64,000 bases of DNA from Caulobacter segnis ATCC 21756 (GTDB taxonomy: Bacteria > Pseudomonadota > Alphaproteobacteria > Caulobacterales > Caulobacteraceae): NCBI RefSeq assembly GCF_000092285.1, contig NC_014100.1:2790001-2854000 (forward strand). The letters are read 5' to 3'. The notes under the pieces were generated by a model, which was given only the letters and a program-made list of their open reading frames with translations, was not told where the DNA came from and made no database searches. Both the position numbers and the translations under genes were made by a program. Shown here piece after piece: positions 9,108 to 17,462 of the stretch (position 1 is its first letter; the number at the start of each line of letters is the position of its first letter).

Positions 9108-9953
9108 TCATCGCGTCGCCTCCTCGGCGACACCAGAAAAGAGTGGTGCCTTAGCCGCGCTGAATTCGGACTCTTGAGCCTCACCTCCGCTACTGACGAA
9201 GAGATCCGATCCGCGCCAATCTGGACTGATCCGTCCCCCAAGTGTCTGCTTCCGCGACGCGGACTTGGGCAACCTCGCGCGCACGCGCGCGACATAGGCG
9301 ATGGTTTCGGCAGGCAGCTTTTGTTTGCCGTCCAAATACGCCTGATAGCGCGAAGGACCGGCATTGTAGGCGCCCAGAAAACCCTCCGCGCCGAAGCGAT
9401 CCAACATCCGACGCAGATAGACCGCGCCGGCCAAGAGATTGTCGCGCGGGTCGAACGGGTCGTCTCCAAGTCCAAGATCGGCCCGCAAGTCGCGCCAGGT
9501 GGCGGGCATGATCTGCATCAGGCCCATCGCGCCTTTTGGCGAGATTGCATGAACCGCTCCGCCGCTTTCGGCCTCCGCCACCGCGCGTATCAGAGCTTGC
9601 GGTAATCCCGATCTAAGCGATGCGTCGGCCAGATGCTGGCCCATCAAAGCTGGCTTCGCCGAGAGCGCACAAACCTGAGCAAGTCCCTCCCCGCTAGCCT
9701 CCGAGCACACCGTCAGCGCACTGGCGATGGTAGCCACGCGCAGACCGCGCCAAACGCTTGCTCTCGACCCAGCCACAATCACCGTGCGGCCGTGCTCGTC
9801 GCCGTCAAGGAAAGCGCGCTGAGCGCGCCGGCCTAACGGCCGCCCTTGACCGCGTCTGCGCGCGACCGCCGACGCGGTCTTGGCCGGGACGAGGAAAGGC
9901 CACGCAAGACGGCCGAACAAGGAAAGGAGGGGGATGGGCGCCATGTCAGCCAT
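9108..9953 (-). CDS. Conjugal-transfer lytic transglycosylase (SLT, GH23)
   Basis: A periplasmic muramidase that opens peptidoglycan for the conjugation apparatus. The catalytic glutamate lies in AVAEAESGGAVHAISPKGA, followed by the diagnostic GLMQIMPATW and LGAYNAGPSRYQAYL motifs of the soluble-lytic-transglycosylase family. I chose the ATG at 9953, which overlaps the TraF stop (ATGGCTGA). A longer frame from 10010 exists but would overlap TraF by more than 60 bases. A hydrophobic stretch about 70 residues in (VATIASALTVC) could act as a late signal segment. The C-terminal 50 residues are not part of the enzyme fold. Confidence 0.85.
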   Translation of the reverse strand: MADMAPIPLLSLFGRLAWPFLVPAKTASAVARRRGQGRPLGRRAQRAFLDGDEHGRTVIVAGSRASVWRGLRVATIASALTVCSEASGEGLAQVCALSAKPALMGQHLADASLRSGLPQALIRAVAEAESGGAVHAISPKGAMGLMQIMPATWRDLRADLGLGDDPFDPRDNLLAGAVYLRRMLDRFGAEGFLGAYNAGPSRYQAYLDGKQKLPAETIAYVARVRARLPKSASRKQTLGGRISPDWRGSDLFVSSGGEAQESEFSAAKAPLFSGVAEEATR

Positions 9954-10458
9954 CCCACGTCCAGAGCGGAACAAGGCGTCCGACGATCGTTTGGCGCGTG
10001 AGCGGCCCAAAATATCGGCCGTCGAAACTGTCAGGGGCGCGGGCGTTGAGGAGCAGCACCTCGCCCCTCTTAAGGCGTCGACAGCCGTTGAATGGCGTCA
10101 AGCGCCGGCCAAGTCGGTCGTGGTCGCGCATCTTGGCGACAGCCTGTCCGTCGATCAGCAACCGCTGACGATCACCACAGACCGTTCGCCCGTCGGTGGC
10201 CGCGACATGCTTGATCAAAGGAACGTTCAGCGGAAGATAGCGGCGTCGCGCCATCCATCTCGCCAAGTCCGTCGGCGGCCGGACCAGCGCCAAGTCGCCT
10301 TCAACGACGCCGGGGCCCGCGAGCCAATAGAAGCCAATGGGCGCGCTGGCCGTCGTGTTGAGGACCAGTCGTTTGGTGGGAGGATAAAGGCCAGACAGCG
10401 CCAGAAGCGCGCAGCCGAACCCGCCCAAGCTCAGATAGCGCCAAGTTGCGGCGCTCAT
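9946..10458 (-). CDS. traF: TraF-type S26 signal peptidase
   Basis: A 170-residue membrane-bound peptidase of the LepB/TraF family that processes the conjugative pilin. An N-terminal membrane helix (LSLGGFGCALLALSGLY) is followed by the catalytic serine region TTASAPIGFYWL and the catalytic lysine region PLIKHVAATDG. The PLTRQTIVGR segment near the end is also conserved. It overlaps its neighbours on both sides by a few bases, so DUF2840-traF-transglycosylase form one operon. Its pilin substrate would be TrbC, which is not present in the window. Confidence 0.88.
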   Translation of the reverse strand: MSAATWRYLSLGGFGCALLALSGLYPPTKRLVLNTTASAPIGFYWLAGPGVVEGDLALVRPPTDLARWMARRRYLPLNVPLIKHVAATDGRTVCGDRQRLLIDGQAVAKMRDHDRLGRRLTPFNGCRRLKRGEVLLLNARAPDSFDGRYFGPLTRQTIVGRLVPLWTWDG

Positions 10459-10913
10459 CTTCCCAACCTACGCCGCATGAGCCATGCGCGATGGCGGGCC
10501 TTGTCGTAGGCGCGGGGCGGCAGGCCAGTCCCCAGTCGAGCGGCGACATGGCGCCAGTGGTCTGGCGCAACGTCCGTCGCATGTATCTGCATGGCCTCGA
10601 TGCGATCGATGACCTCAAGGACGGCTTGCACCCTTGTCCAGCCGCTAAGGTCGAGCAGGATCTCCGCGCCCGGCGCGACGAAGGGATAGGTCGTGAAGGC
10701 CTGTCCATGAGCGATGGCGCGCAGGATCGCGATCCGTGATTCGACCGTGCCATGATCGCCGGACCGCCACCGAACCACGGCGAAGATCGCGCCTGGCGAA
10801 AAGATGACGACCCTGCGACGCCGATCGATGATGCGTTCGCCGGTCGCCCGGCCAAACCGGATCCACCGCTCGATCTGGCCTTCAAGCCAAAGCAACTCGA
10901 CTTCAGTCAGCAT
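10455..10913 (-). CDS. DUF2840 family protein
   Basis: A 152-residue protein of the DUF2840 family, which almost always precedes traF in alphaproteobacterial ICEs. Recognisable features are the N-terminal LTEVELLWLEGQIERWIRFG and a central AHGQAFTTYPFVAPGAEIL segment. It has no membrane segment. The function is unknown, but its fixed position in transfer operons suggests a role in relaxosome or DNA processing. Its stop overlaps the TraF start. Confidence 0.82.
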   Translation of the reverse strand: MLTEVELLWLEGQIERWIRFGRATGERIIDRRRRVVIFSPGAIFAVVRWRSGDHGTVESRIAILRAIAHGQAFTTYPFVAPGAEILLDLSGWTRVQAVLEVIDRIEAMQIHATDVAPDHWRHVAARLGTGLPPRAYDKARHRAWLMRRRLGR

Positions 10914-10917
10914 CGCG

Positions 10918-11214
10918 TCACGCGTCCCGATCGCGCTTCGCGGGCTGCCCGCCCGCGCCGATGGGCTTTGCGGCGGACACCAGTTCAGCGTCCGGATCCG
11001 TCGTCGAACAGCGGGCGCCGCGCGCCGACCAGGCGTTGAGGTCCTCTATCGTGTAGACGACCCGGCCGCCGATCTTCCGGTAGATTGGCCCCGTGCCATA
11101 GGTGCGATGTTTCTCCAGGGTGCGGCTGGAAAGGTTGAGGAATCGGCCAGCTTGCGGGGTGCTAAGGTGCCCAACGAGATCTTCGGGTAGAGCGCCGGGC
11201 TTGGACGTGGACAT
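10918..11214 (-). CDS. Small helix-turn-helix protein (excisionase/MerR-like)
   Basis: A 98-residue DNA-binding protein. STPQAGRFLNLSSRTLEKHR followed by GRVVYTIEDLNAW is the winged-helix pattern of AlpA/excisionase-like (HTH_17) proteins. It lies 4 bases upstream of DUF2840 and so heads the transfer operon. Proteins at this position regulate transfer genes or act as recombination directionality factors. The C-terminal 30 residues are charged and probably disordered. Confidence 0.78.
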   Translation of the reverse strand: MSTSKPGALPEDLVGHLSTPQAGRFLNLSSRTLEKHRTYGTGPIYRKIGGRVVYTIEDLNAWSARGARCSTTDPDAELVSAAKPIGAGGQPAKRDRDA

Positions 11215-11333
11215 GACGGGTCTCCAGGCGATCGCCGCGTGGTTGGTCGTGGCCGCGGCAGCTCCAGGTCACCTTGGCGAACGACTGTCAGTCCGTGGGA
11301 TGACGAAGATCGGGGGCGCCCTCTTCGTCACCC

Positions 11334-12092
11334 CTAAAGCCCGCCTTTCAGCAGCTTCAGATAGCCGCCATTCATCAGCGCCCTCCCCGCCCCGACCAAA
11401 CGGATCGTTGTTGCCCGCAGGGCGGCTGTCTTCCACGGCACGGACTCCGTCGCGGCCGGACCGAAGACTGTTGAGGCGATCGCGCGATAGCTGAGCCCCG
11501 CCAGCGCGGCGTCGAGCGCTTGGAGACACCTGCCCAATCGGACGAACTGGGCCTGGGTCAGGTGCGATTTCGGTGGCGGCCGGCCGGCCGAAAGTCGCTC
11601 GAACGCATCGACAGCGCGCACGCGCAGACCCAGGTTCGCGTCAAAAGCTAGCGAGATCACCAGCGGTCCTCCGACCTCGGCGCCCTTGCGGAGCAGCACC
11701 TGAAGTCCGCAAGACGTGCGCAGATATAGGCCGTCTTCGGCGCGGATCACCTGACCATCGGGCAGCGTTCGCGCGGCCCCCACCGCGTCGGCCGGGTTCT
11801 CAGCGTCCAGATGCAGAACAAGCCCTGGCGCGACCTCGGGAAGCCAGAACACCGGGGCTTGATCGGCGCTTAGGCTGGGATCGGCCGCGAAGCGGAGCCC
11901 CCAGCGGCGATCAATCGGCGCGAGCAGGTTTCTGCTTTGGCGTCGCCACCGCGCAAAACTCGCTCGGTAATCGGGATTACGCCGTAAGAATTCCCAGGCC
12001 AGGCCCGACGCGCTGAACCACGCCCCCGCACCACCACCACGGCGCTCGCCAGGCGGCTGCCCTGATCCCGGCGCGGCGACGGACGAAGCCAT
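11334..12092 (-). CDS. DUF2285 transcriptional regulator (FseA-like)
   Basis: A 252-residue protein. The N-terminal AWEFLRRNPDYRASFARW is the DUF6499 signature, and the C-terminal half (from about residue 150, LTQAQFVRLGRCLQALDAAL and SYRAIASTVFG) is DUF2285, an HTH-like region. In Mesorhizobium symbiosis ICEs the equivalent DUF6499-DUF2285 protein FseA activates excision and transfer, and a lone DUF2285 protein antagonises it. Here both parts are already fused in one frame. The start is uncertain because the first 25 residues are low-complexity. It lies between the XRE repressor and the HTH gene, as in related elements. Confidence 0.75.
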   Translation of the reverse strand: MASSVAAPGSGQPPGERRGGGAGAWFSASGLAWEFLRRNPDYRASFARWRRQSRNLLAPIDRRWGLRFAADPSLSADQAPVFWLPEVAPGLVLHLDAENPADAVGAARTLPDGQVIRAEDGLYLRTSCGLQVLLRKGAEVGGPLVISLAFDANLGLRVRAVDAFERLSAGRPPPKSHLTQAQFVRLGRCLQALDAALAGLSYRAIASTVFGPAATESVPWKTAALRATTIRLVGAGRALMNGGYLKLLKGGL

Positions 12093-12252
12093 TCGCCCAT
12101 GGCGCCAGACCTAAGAGCGGCAGGCACAGCTTAGCAGGACCATATTCCGCGATCTGATAGCGCGAAGGGTCCGTTTTCGGAGAGGCCGCTATGTGAGAGC
12201 CGATTTGGCGCACGTGCGGCACCATTTCACCGCGCGAAAACCGGCAGGAGTT

Positions 12253-12591
12253 TTAGCTGGGTCTGAACCGCAGTGTCACCGCGAGCAGTTCGTCCACCCA
12301 TTGCAGTTCTTCTGCGGATAGGCCCGACAGACGTTGGACGATCGAGACGAGCGGATCGCTTCGTCCCTCCTCAATTGCGTAATCACCAATGCCGAAGAGG
12401 TCGCGCAGGTGGATGTCAAACACCGACGCCAATCGAACGAGCGTCTCGAAAGTTGGAGCGTTGCCGGCCTCAAGACTCTGGACGGTGCCCGGTTGGCGAT
12501 CGATACGCTCGGCAAGTTGTGATTGGGTCAGCCCGAGACGCTTGCGGTGATGCTTCACCACAGCTCCGAGCTGTTCCTCCACCTTCGCCAT
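12253..12591 (-). CDS. XRE-family transcriptional regulator
   Basis: A 112-residue Cro/CI-type regulator. The HTH is residues 14-65: RKRLGLTQSQLAERIDRQ, then GTVQSLEAGNAPTFETLVRLA. The C-terminus (LSAEELQWVDELLAV) probably dimerises. It reads away from the ECF sigma gene across an A/T-rich 150-base gap. It is most likely the maintenance repressor of the island, placed upstream of the DUF2285 and transfer genes. Confidence 0.8.
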   Translation of the reverse strand: MAKVEEQLGAVVKHHRKRLGLTQSQLAERIDRQPGTVQSLEAGNAPTFETLVRLASVFDIHLRDLFGIGDYAIEEGRSDPLVSIVQRLSGLSAEELQWVDELLAVTLRFRPS

Positions 12592-12743
12592 CAGATCTGA
12601 CGCTCACCCGTTACGTGTATCGGATGTTCTGCTAGGGCGGCGAAAGCACACAGACGCTCAAAACATATCTTTTCGGATTTTCCATCTTTCAAACATTGTT
12701 TTTCCATACGAATCTGTGGGCGATCGCTGTTCGGACCTCGCCC
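12592..12743. promoter_or_regulatory. A/T-rich divergent promoter region between XRE repressor and ECF sigma
   Basis: The only clearly A/T-rich interval in this part of the island. It contains AAACATATCTTTTCGGA and, about 28 bases on, AAACATTGTTTTTCCAT, which share their layout and could be paired sites. It separates the leftward transfer-gene regulator from the rightward lasso sensing genes, so promoters in both directions are expected. No exact -35/-10 pair is assigned. Confidence 0.4.
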
Positions 12744-13247
12744 GTGGACGCAACCTCACCGCCCGCCCCGCCGCGCCAAACCCTGGCCGACTCGCTGGAA
12801 CAGCTGTTCCGGCGGCATGACCGGTGGTTTCGTCCCTTGATGCGCCGCCGCCATGGCGACGCAGCCGAGGACCTCGTGCATGAAAGCTATCTGCGGGCCG
12901 CGCCCTACGCGGCCGCCGGGGCCATACGCCACCCCGAGGCGCTGCTGGTGCGCATCGCCGAGAACCTGGCCTCCAACATGCGGCGCGACCATCACCGCGA
13001 GATCGCCCAGGACCCGGAAACGACGCCCCCCGAGGCGCGATCGCTGATCGCCACCCAGGAGCACGCCGTCACCTTCAAACAGATCGTGCTAGCCCTGCCG
13101 CCGGAGTTGCGCGATGTTTTCGTGCTGAACCACGTCGAGGGCATGACCTACGAGGAGATCGCCGTCCATTTGGGGATTCCGCGGACGACGGTTCACCACA
13201 GGATGCGCAAGGCCTTGGAGAAGACGTCTAAAGCGATGCGGGACTAG
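12744..13247 (+). CDS. ECF sigma factor, FecI-like
   Basis: A sigma-70 region 2 (LEQLFRRHDRWFRPLMRRRHGDAAEDLVHESYLRA, given here in part as DAAEDLVHESYLRA) and region 4 (TYEEIAVHLGIPRTTVHHR) define an ECF sigma factor. The frame can be extended to a TTG at 12696, but no ribosome site supports that. I prefer the GTG at 12744, giving 167 residues. The next genes are a FecR anti-sigma and a TonB-dependent receptor with an STN domain, the classic surface-signalling trio. It probably drives the receptor and isopeptidase genes when the receptor is loaded, by inference with caulosegnin. Confidence 0.85.
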   Translation: MDATSPPAPPRQTLADSLEQLFRRHDRWFRPLMRRRHGDAAEDLVHESYLRAAPYAAAGAIRHPEALLVRIAENLASNMRRDHHREIAQDPETTPPEARSLIATQEHAVTFKQIVLALPPELRDVFVLNHVEGMTYEEIAVHLGIPRTTVHHRMRKALEKTSKAMRD

Positions 13248-13261
13248 GGCGGACGCTCGAG

Positions 13262-14257
13262 ATGATCGATGACCGACAAAAGACCCTGCGCCAGGACAAG
13301 GAAGCGGCGGCCTGGTTCACGCTGTTGAGCGACACCGAGGTCGAGACCGAGGCGCTCGAACGCTTCGACAAGTGGATACAGCGCGACGGCAATCGCGCCG
13401 CCTATCGGCGGATCGAGGACATCAGCACCGCCGCGGGCGACTTGCGCGACGATCCAGAAATGCGCGCGGCGGCGCGCGAAGCGCTCGGCCGGCGCAAACC
13501 CAGGGCCAGCGCTTCCTCGTTGTTCAGGCTCGGGCCGCCGCGCCTTTGGGGCGGGCTGGCGCTGGCGGGCGTCATCGCCTCGGCCGTGTTGTTCGCCACG
13601 CTCACCCGGCCCAAGACATATGAGACCGCGGTGGGCGGGCGGATGACCGCGCAGCTGAGCGACGGCTCGACCGTGCAGCTCAACACCGACACGGCCCTGC
13701 GGGTGAAGTTCAGCCATGGCGAGCGGCGGCTCGAACTGGTCAGGGGCCAGGCCTTCTTCAACGTCGCCCATGACCCCGCCCGGCCCTTCCTCGTCAGGGC
13801 CGGCGCCATGGAAGTCCGCGCGCTCGGCACCCGTTTCGACGTCCGCCACGACAGCGCCGACGCCTCGGTGGCGCTCGCCCAGGGCCAGGTGCGGGTCCGT
13901 CAGCGGACCGGCCAGCGGCAAGCTTGGACCTTGTCGCCCGGCCAGGGGCTGACCGTCCTGTCCGACGGGCGCTCGACGGGTCCCGCGCGCATCGACGTCG
14001 CGGCCCTCACCGGGTGGACGCGCAACATCATCACCTTCCACGACATCGCGCTTGGCGACGCGGTGGCGGAAATGAACCGCTACGACCGCGCCAAGATCAC
14101 CCTGGCCCCAGGGGTCCCAGCGCACGCCAAGCTCAGCGGCGTGTTCACGACCGGCGATCAGGAGGAGTTCCTCGACGCCGCCAAGGCGAGCTTTGATCTG
14201 GAAAGCCGCCGCAGACCCGACGGCGGCGTGGAACTACGGCCCCGCTCGAACGGTTGA
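13262..14257 (+). CDS. FecR-family anti-sigma/sigma regulator
   Basis: A 331-residue inner-membrane regulator. The cytoplasmic N-terminus (EAAAWFTLLSDTEVETEAL...FDKWI) is the DUF4880 part that binds the sigma factor. A membrane helix sits near residues 95-115 (LWGGLALAGVIASAVLFATL). The periplasmic FecR domain follows, with QLSDGSTVQLNTDTALRV and GQAFFNVAHDPARPFLV, and then a C-terminal STN-like subdomain. It would relay the receptor state to the ECF sigma encoded 14 bases upstream. Sigma, FecR and receptor genes are consecutive on the plus strand. Confidence 0.9.
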   Translation: MIDDRQKTLRQDKEAAAWFTLLSDTEVETEALERFDKWIQRDGNRAAYRRIEDISTAAGDLRDDPEMRAAAREALGRRKPRASASSLFRLGPPRLWGGLALAGVIASAVLFATLTRPKTYETAVGGRMTAQLSDGSTVQLNTDTALRVKFSHGERRLELVRGQAFFNVAHDPARPFLVRAGAMEVRALGTRFDVRHDSADASVALAQGQVRVRQRTGQRQAWTLSPGQGLTVLSDGRSTGPARIDVAALTGWTRNIITFHDIALGDAVAEMNRYDRAKITLAPGVPAHAKLSGVFTTGDQEEFLDAAKASFDLESRRRPDGGVELRPRSNG

Positions 14258-14375
14258 TGACAGAATAATTTCACAGGGGCGCTACCAACCCGCGCCGCCT
14301 GGCGTGTCTCCACCCGCAAAGCCGCTGGCTTCAAGCGCGTCATGTTGATCGCGCCCGGCGGCCCGGGGGGCCTGT

Positions 14376-17300
14376 ATGAGTCCGTTTTCCAAGCGTTTCT
14401 GGGTCAGTTCCGCGTTGAGCGTCCTCACGTTCGGGCCTGTCTGGACCGCATCGGCGGCCGCCGCGCCGCAAGTCGAAGAGCAGCGTGTCAGCATCACGCT
14501 GGCGGCCGGGCCGCTGGATCAGTCGCTGCTCCGTCTGGCTCAGCTGACCCATGTGCGGATCATGTTTCAGAGCCAGATGGTCGCGGGGCTGAAGGCGCCC
14601 GCGGTGCAGGGCCAGATGTCGCCGCGCGAAGCGCTCGACCAGCTTCTGGTCGGCACCGGCCTTGAGCCGCAACAGGCCCGGCCAGGCGTCCTGGTGCTGC
14701 GCCGCGCGCCCACGCCGATCGCCACGGCGCGCCCGGTGGCCCAACCGGCGCGCGCCGCCGCGCCTGTCCAGGCCCCAACCCGGCGTCACGAAGCGCTGGA
14801 CGATACGGTCACCCAGGTCGATGAGATCGTGGTCGGCAGCCACATCCGCGGCGTCAAGGACGGCCCTTCGCCGGTGATCGTCCTGGGCCGTGACGACATC
14901 GACCGGGCCGGCTACGCGACCGTCGCCGACGCCTTGACCAGCCTGCCGCAGATGTTCGGCGGCACGACCGCCGACGACGTAACCATGGTCGGTTCGGACC
15001 CGACCAACACCAACAGCGCCTTTTCGACGGCGGTCAATCTGCGCGGGCTTGGACCGGACGCCACCTTGGTGCTGATCAATGGCCGGCGCATGGCCGGCGC
15101 CGGCTTGATGGGCGATTTCGCCGACGTGTCGATGATCCCGTTGAGCGCGGTGGCGCGCATCGAGGTGCTGACCGACGGCGCGTCGGCCCTCTACGGCTCG
15201 GACGCCGTTGGCGGGGTGGTCAATGTCGTGATGCGCGATCGCTACGAGGGCGGCGAGACGCGGCTGCGCTACGGCGGCTCGACGCGCGGCGATCTTGGCC
15301 AGTACCAGATCGCCCAGACCTTCGGCAAAATCTGGGGCAGCGGCTCGGTGTTGGTCTCGGCGGAGTTCCAGCGCCGCGACAGCTTGGCGGCGGGCCGACG
15401 CGATTTGACCGAAAGCGTTGATCTGCGACGGTTTGGCGGCCTCGACCACCGGCTCTTCTACAGCCAGCCGGGGACGGTGCTGATCGCCGATCCGGTGACC
15501 TTCGCCTTGAAGCCGGGCTACGCGATCCCCGCCGGCCAAGATGGGACGCATCTGCGGCCGAGCGACTTCCTGGCTGGCCAGCAGAACCTCTTCAACTACC
15601 GCCAGGGCACCGACATCCTGCCGATGCAGGAGCGCGGCAGCCTCTATGTCGCCGCGTCCCAGGCGCTTGGCGCGCGGGTCACGCTGAACGCCGAGGCGCG
15701 CTATAGCGACCGGCGCTTCGCGACCTTCGGCTATGCGCCGATGACGGTGATGACCGTCTCGGCCAACAATCCCTACTTCGTCTCGCCCAATGGCGCGCCG
15801 AGCCTAGCCATCGCCTATTCGCTGGCTAACGAGACCGGCGGATCGAAGTCCGCCGGCGAGGTGCAGAGCCGCAGCCTGACCCTGGGCGCCAAGATCGACC
15901 TGCCGGCCACTTGGCGGCTCGACCTCTACGCGCTGCACGCCGAGGAGCTGGGCTCCTACCGCGCGTCGGGGATGCTCAACTCGACCTTCCTCAACGAAGC
16001 CCTGGGCAATACCCCCGACAACCCCGCCACAGCCTACAGCGCCGCGCGCGATGGCTATTTCAACCCGTTCATCGGGACGGGGCGCAACAACGCCGCCGTG
16101 CTGGGCTTCATTACCCAAGGCTACCAGCTGACTCAGACCGTGGGGCGGTTGGACACGGTCAGCGCTTCGGCCGACGGCCCGCTCTGGCGCTTGCCGGCGG
16201 GCGCGCTGCGCCTGGCGGTGGGCGCGCAAATCCGCACCGAGCGCCTGAAGAACACCGGCTCGGCCTGGGCCTCGGGCCTCGTTCCCTACCCGACCGCCCC
16301 ACGCCAGGGCGAGCGAACCGTCAGCGCGGTCTATGCCGAACTGCGCGCGCCGCTGTTTGGCGACAGCTATCGTCGTCCCGGCGTCGAGCGGCTGGAGCTG
16401 TCGGCGGCGGTGCGGTCCGAGCACTATGATGGCGGACCGACGAGCACCGTGCCCAAGCTCGGGGTCGTCTGGTCGCCGATCGCCGACTGGACCTTGAAGG
16501 GCACCTATGGACGCTCGTTCCGCGCCCCCTCGCTCGGCGAGCTGACCGACGCCCAGAAGGCCACCCCCGTCAACCTGACCGTCAACGGCGCCAATGTGCT
16601 CACCCTGCTGCTTTATGGCGGCAATCCTGGCCTTCGCCCCGAGACCGCGACGTCCTGGTCGGCGGGCCTTGAATTTGCGCCGGCCGCCCATCCCGAGATC
16701 CGCCTGGCCGCGACCCTGTTCGACACGGAGTTCCGGCAGCGGATCGGTCAGCCGGCGATCAACAACCTCTCGACCGTGCTGACGGCTAGCGATCTTGCCC
16801 CCTTCCGCCAGTTCATCAGCCCGGCCAGCAATGGCGCGGACCTGGCGCTGGTGCAGTCCTACCTGCGGCTTGCGAGCTCGGCCGCCGCCTCGCTCTACCA
16901 ACCGCAGGCCTACCAGGCGATCGCCGACGCCCGCTATGTCAACACCGGCACGCTCGCGGTGCGCGGCCTTGACCTGACCGGCAGCTACCGCCTGACCACG
17001 CACAACGACCCGGTGGTGGTGAGCGGCAACCTGTCGTGGCTGCTGTCATCGTCGCGGCGGATCACCGCGGCGGCCCGCAAGACCGAACTGGTCGGCACGG
17101 TCGAAAACCCGGCCGACCTGCGCGCGCGCCTCTCGGCGGCCTGGACCCACGGGCCTTTCACGACCACCGTCACGCTCAACCATGTCGGCGACCTGCACAC
17201 CCCGGCTGGCGCGCGGCTCGCCAGCCAGACCACCGCCGACCTGCAGCTGCAGTTCGCCGCGCCGGCCCGGCGCGGGCCCTTGCGTGGCCTCAACCTGGCC

Positions 17301-17429
17301 CTGACCGTCCAGAACCTCTTCGACAAGGACCCGCCGTTCTATGACTCGCCGCAGGGCGTGGGGTTCGATGCGGCCAACTATGATGTCCTGGGCCGCGTGG
17401 TCGCCCTGCAGCTGACCAAGGCCTGGTAG
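14376..17429 (+). CDS. TonB-dependent outer-membrane receptor with STN signalling domain
   Basis: A 1017-residue receptor. A signal peptide (about residues 1-28, ending TASAAAA) is followed by an STN domain (VSITLAAGPLDQSLLRLAQL and PREALDQLLVGTGLEP). A proline/alanine-rich linker, a plug (DEIVVGSHIRGVKDGPSPVIVL and DALTSLPQMFGG) and a long beta-barrel ending in a C-terminal aromatic follow. The STN domain contacts FecR. In proteobacterial lasso clusters with an isopeptidase, a receptor of this type is thought to bring the lasso peptide or its cargo back into the periplasm. The barrel overlaps long antisense frames that are only GC shadows. Confidence 0.9.
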   Translation: MSPFSKRFWVSSALSVLTFGPVWTASAAAAPQVEEQRVSITLAAGPLDQSLLRLAQLTHVRIMFQSQMVAGLKAPAVQGQMSPREALDQLLVGTGLEPQQARPGVLVLRRAPTPIATARPVAQPARAAAPVQAPTRRHEALDDTVTQVDEIVVGSHIRGVKDGPSPVIVLGRDDIDRAGYATVADALTSLPQMFGGTTADDVTMVGSDPTNTNSAFSTAVNLRGLGPDATLVLINGRRMAGAGLMGDFADVSMIPLSAVARIEVLTDGASALYGSDAVGGVVNVVMRDRYEGGETRLRYGGSTRGDLGQYQIAQTFGKIWGSGSVLVSAEFQRRDSLAAGRRDLTESVDLRRFGGLDHRLFYSQPGTVLIADPVTFALKPGYAIPAGQDGTHLRPSDFLAGQQNLFNYRQGTDILPMQERGSLYVAASQALGARVTLNAEARYSDRRFATFGYAPMTVMTVSANNPYFVSPNGAPSLAIAYSLANETGGSKSAGEVQSRSLTLGAKIDLPATWRLDLYALHAEELGSYRASGMLNSTFLNEALGNTPDNPATAYSAARDGYFNPFIGTGRNNAAVLGFITQGYQLTQTVGRLDTVSASADGPLWRLPAGALRLAVGAQIRTERLKNTGSAWASGLVPYPTAPRQGERTVSAVYAELRAPLFGDSYRRPGVERLELSAAVRSEHYDGGPTSTVPKLGVVWSPIADWTLKGTYGRSFRAPSLGELTDAQKATPVNLTVNGANVLTLLLYGGNPGLRPETATSWSAGLEFAPAAHPEIRLAATLFDTEFRQRIGQPAINNLSTVLTASDLAPFRQFISPASNGADLALVQSYLRLASSAAASLYQPQAYQAIADARYVNTGTLAVRGLDLTGSYRLTTHNDPVVVSGNLSWLLSSSRRITAAARKTELVGTVENPADLRARLSAAWTHGPFTTTVTLNHVGDLHTPAGARLASQTTADLQLQFAAPARRGPLRGLNLALTVQNLFDKDPPFYDSPQGVGFDAANYDVLGRVVALQLTKAW

Positions 17430-17462
17430 CGCGCCATTCCCCCTTCAGCAGAGGATTTCACC

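Noticed and set aside
15804..17003. Long antisense frames over the receptor, isopeptidase, parB, rsmB and guaB genes (for example 15804-17003, 18036-19469, 27175-28566, 44366-45925, 46282-47838)
   Set aside because: They lie opposite strongly supported genes, have no domain, no ribosome site and Arg/Gly/Ala-rich composition. They are typical shadows in high-GC DNA.
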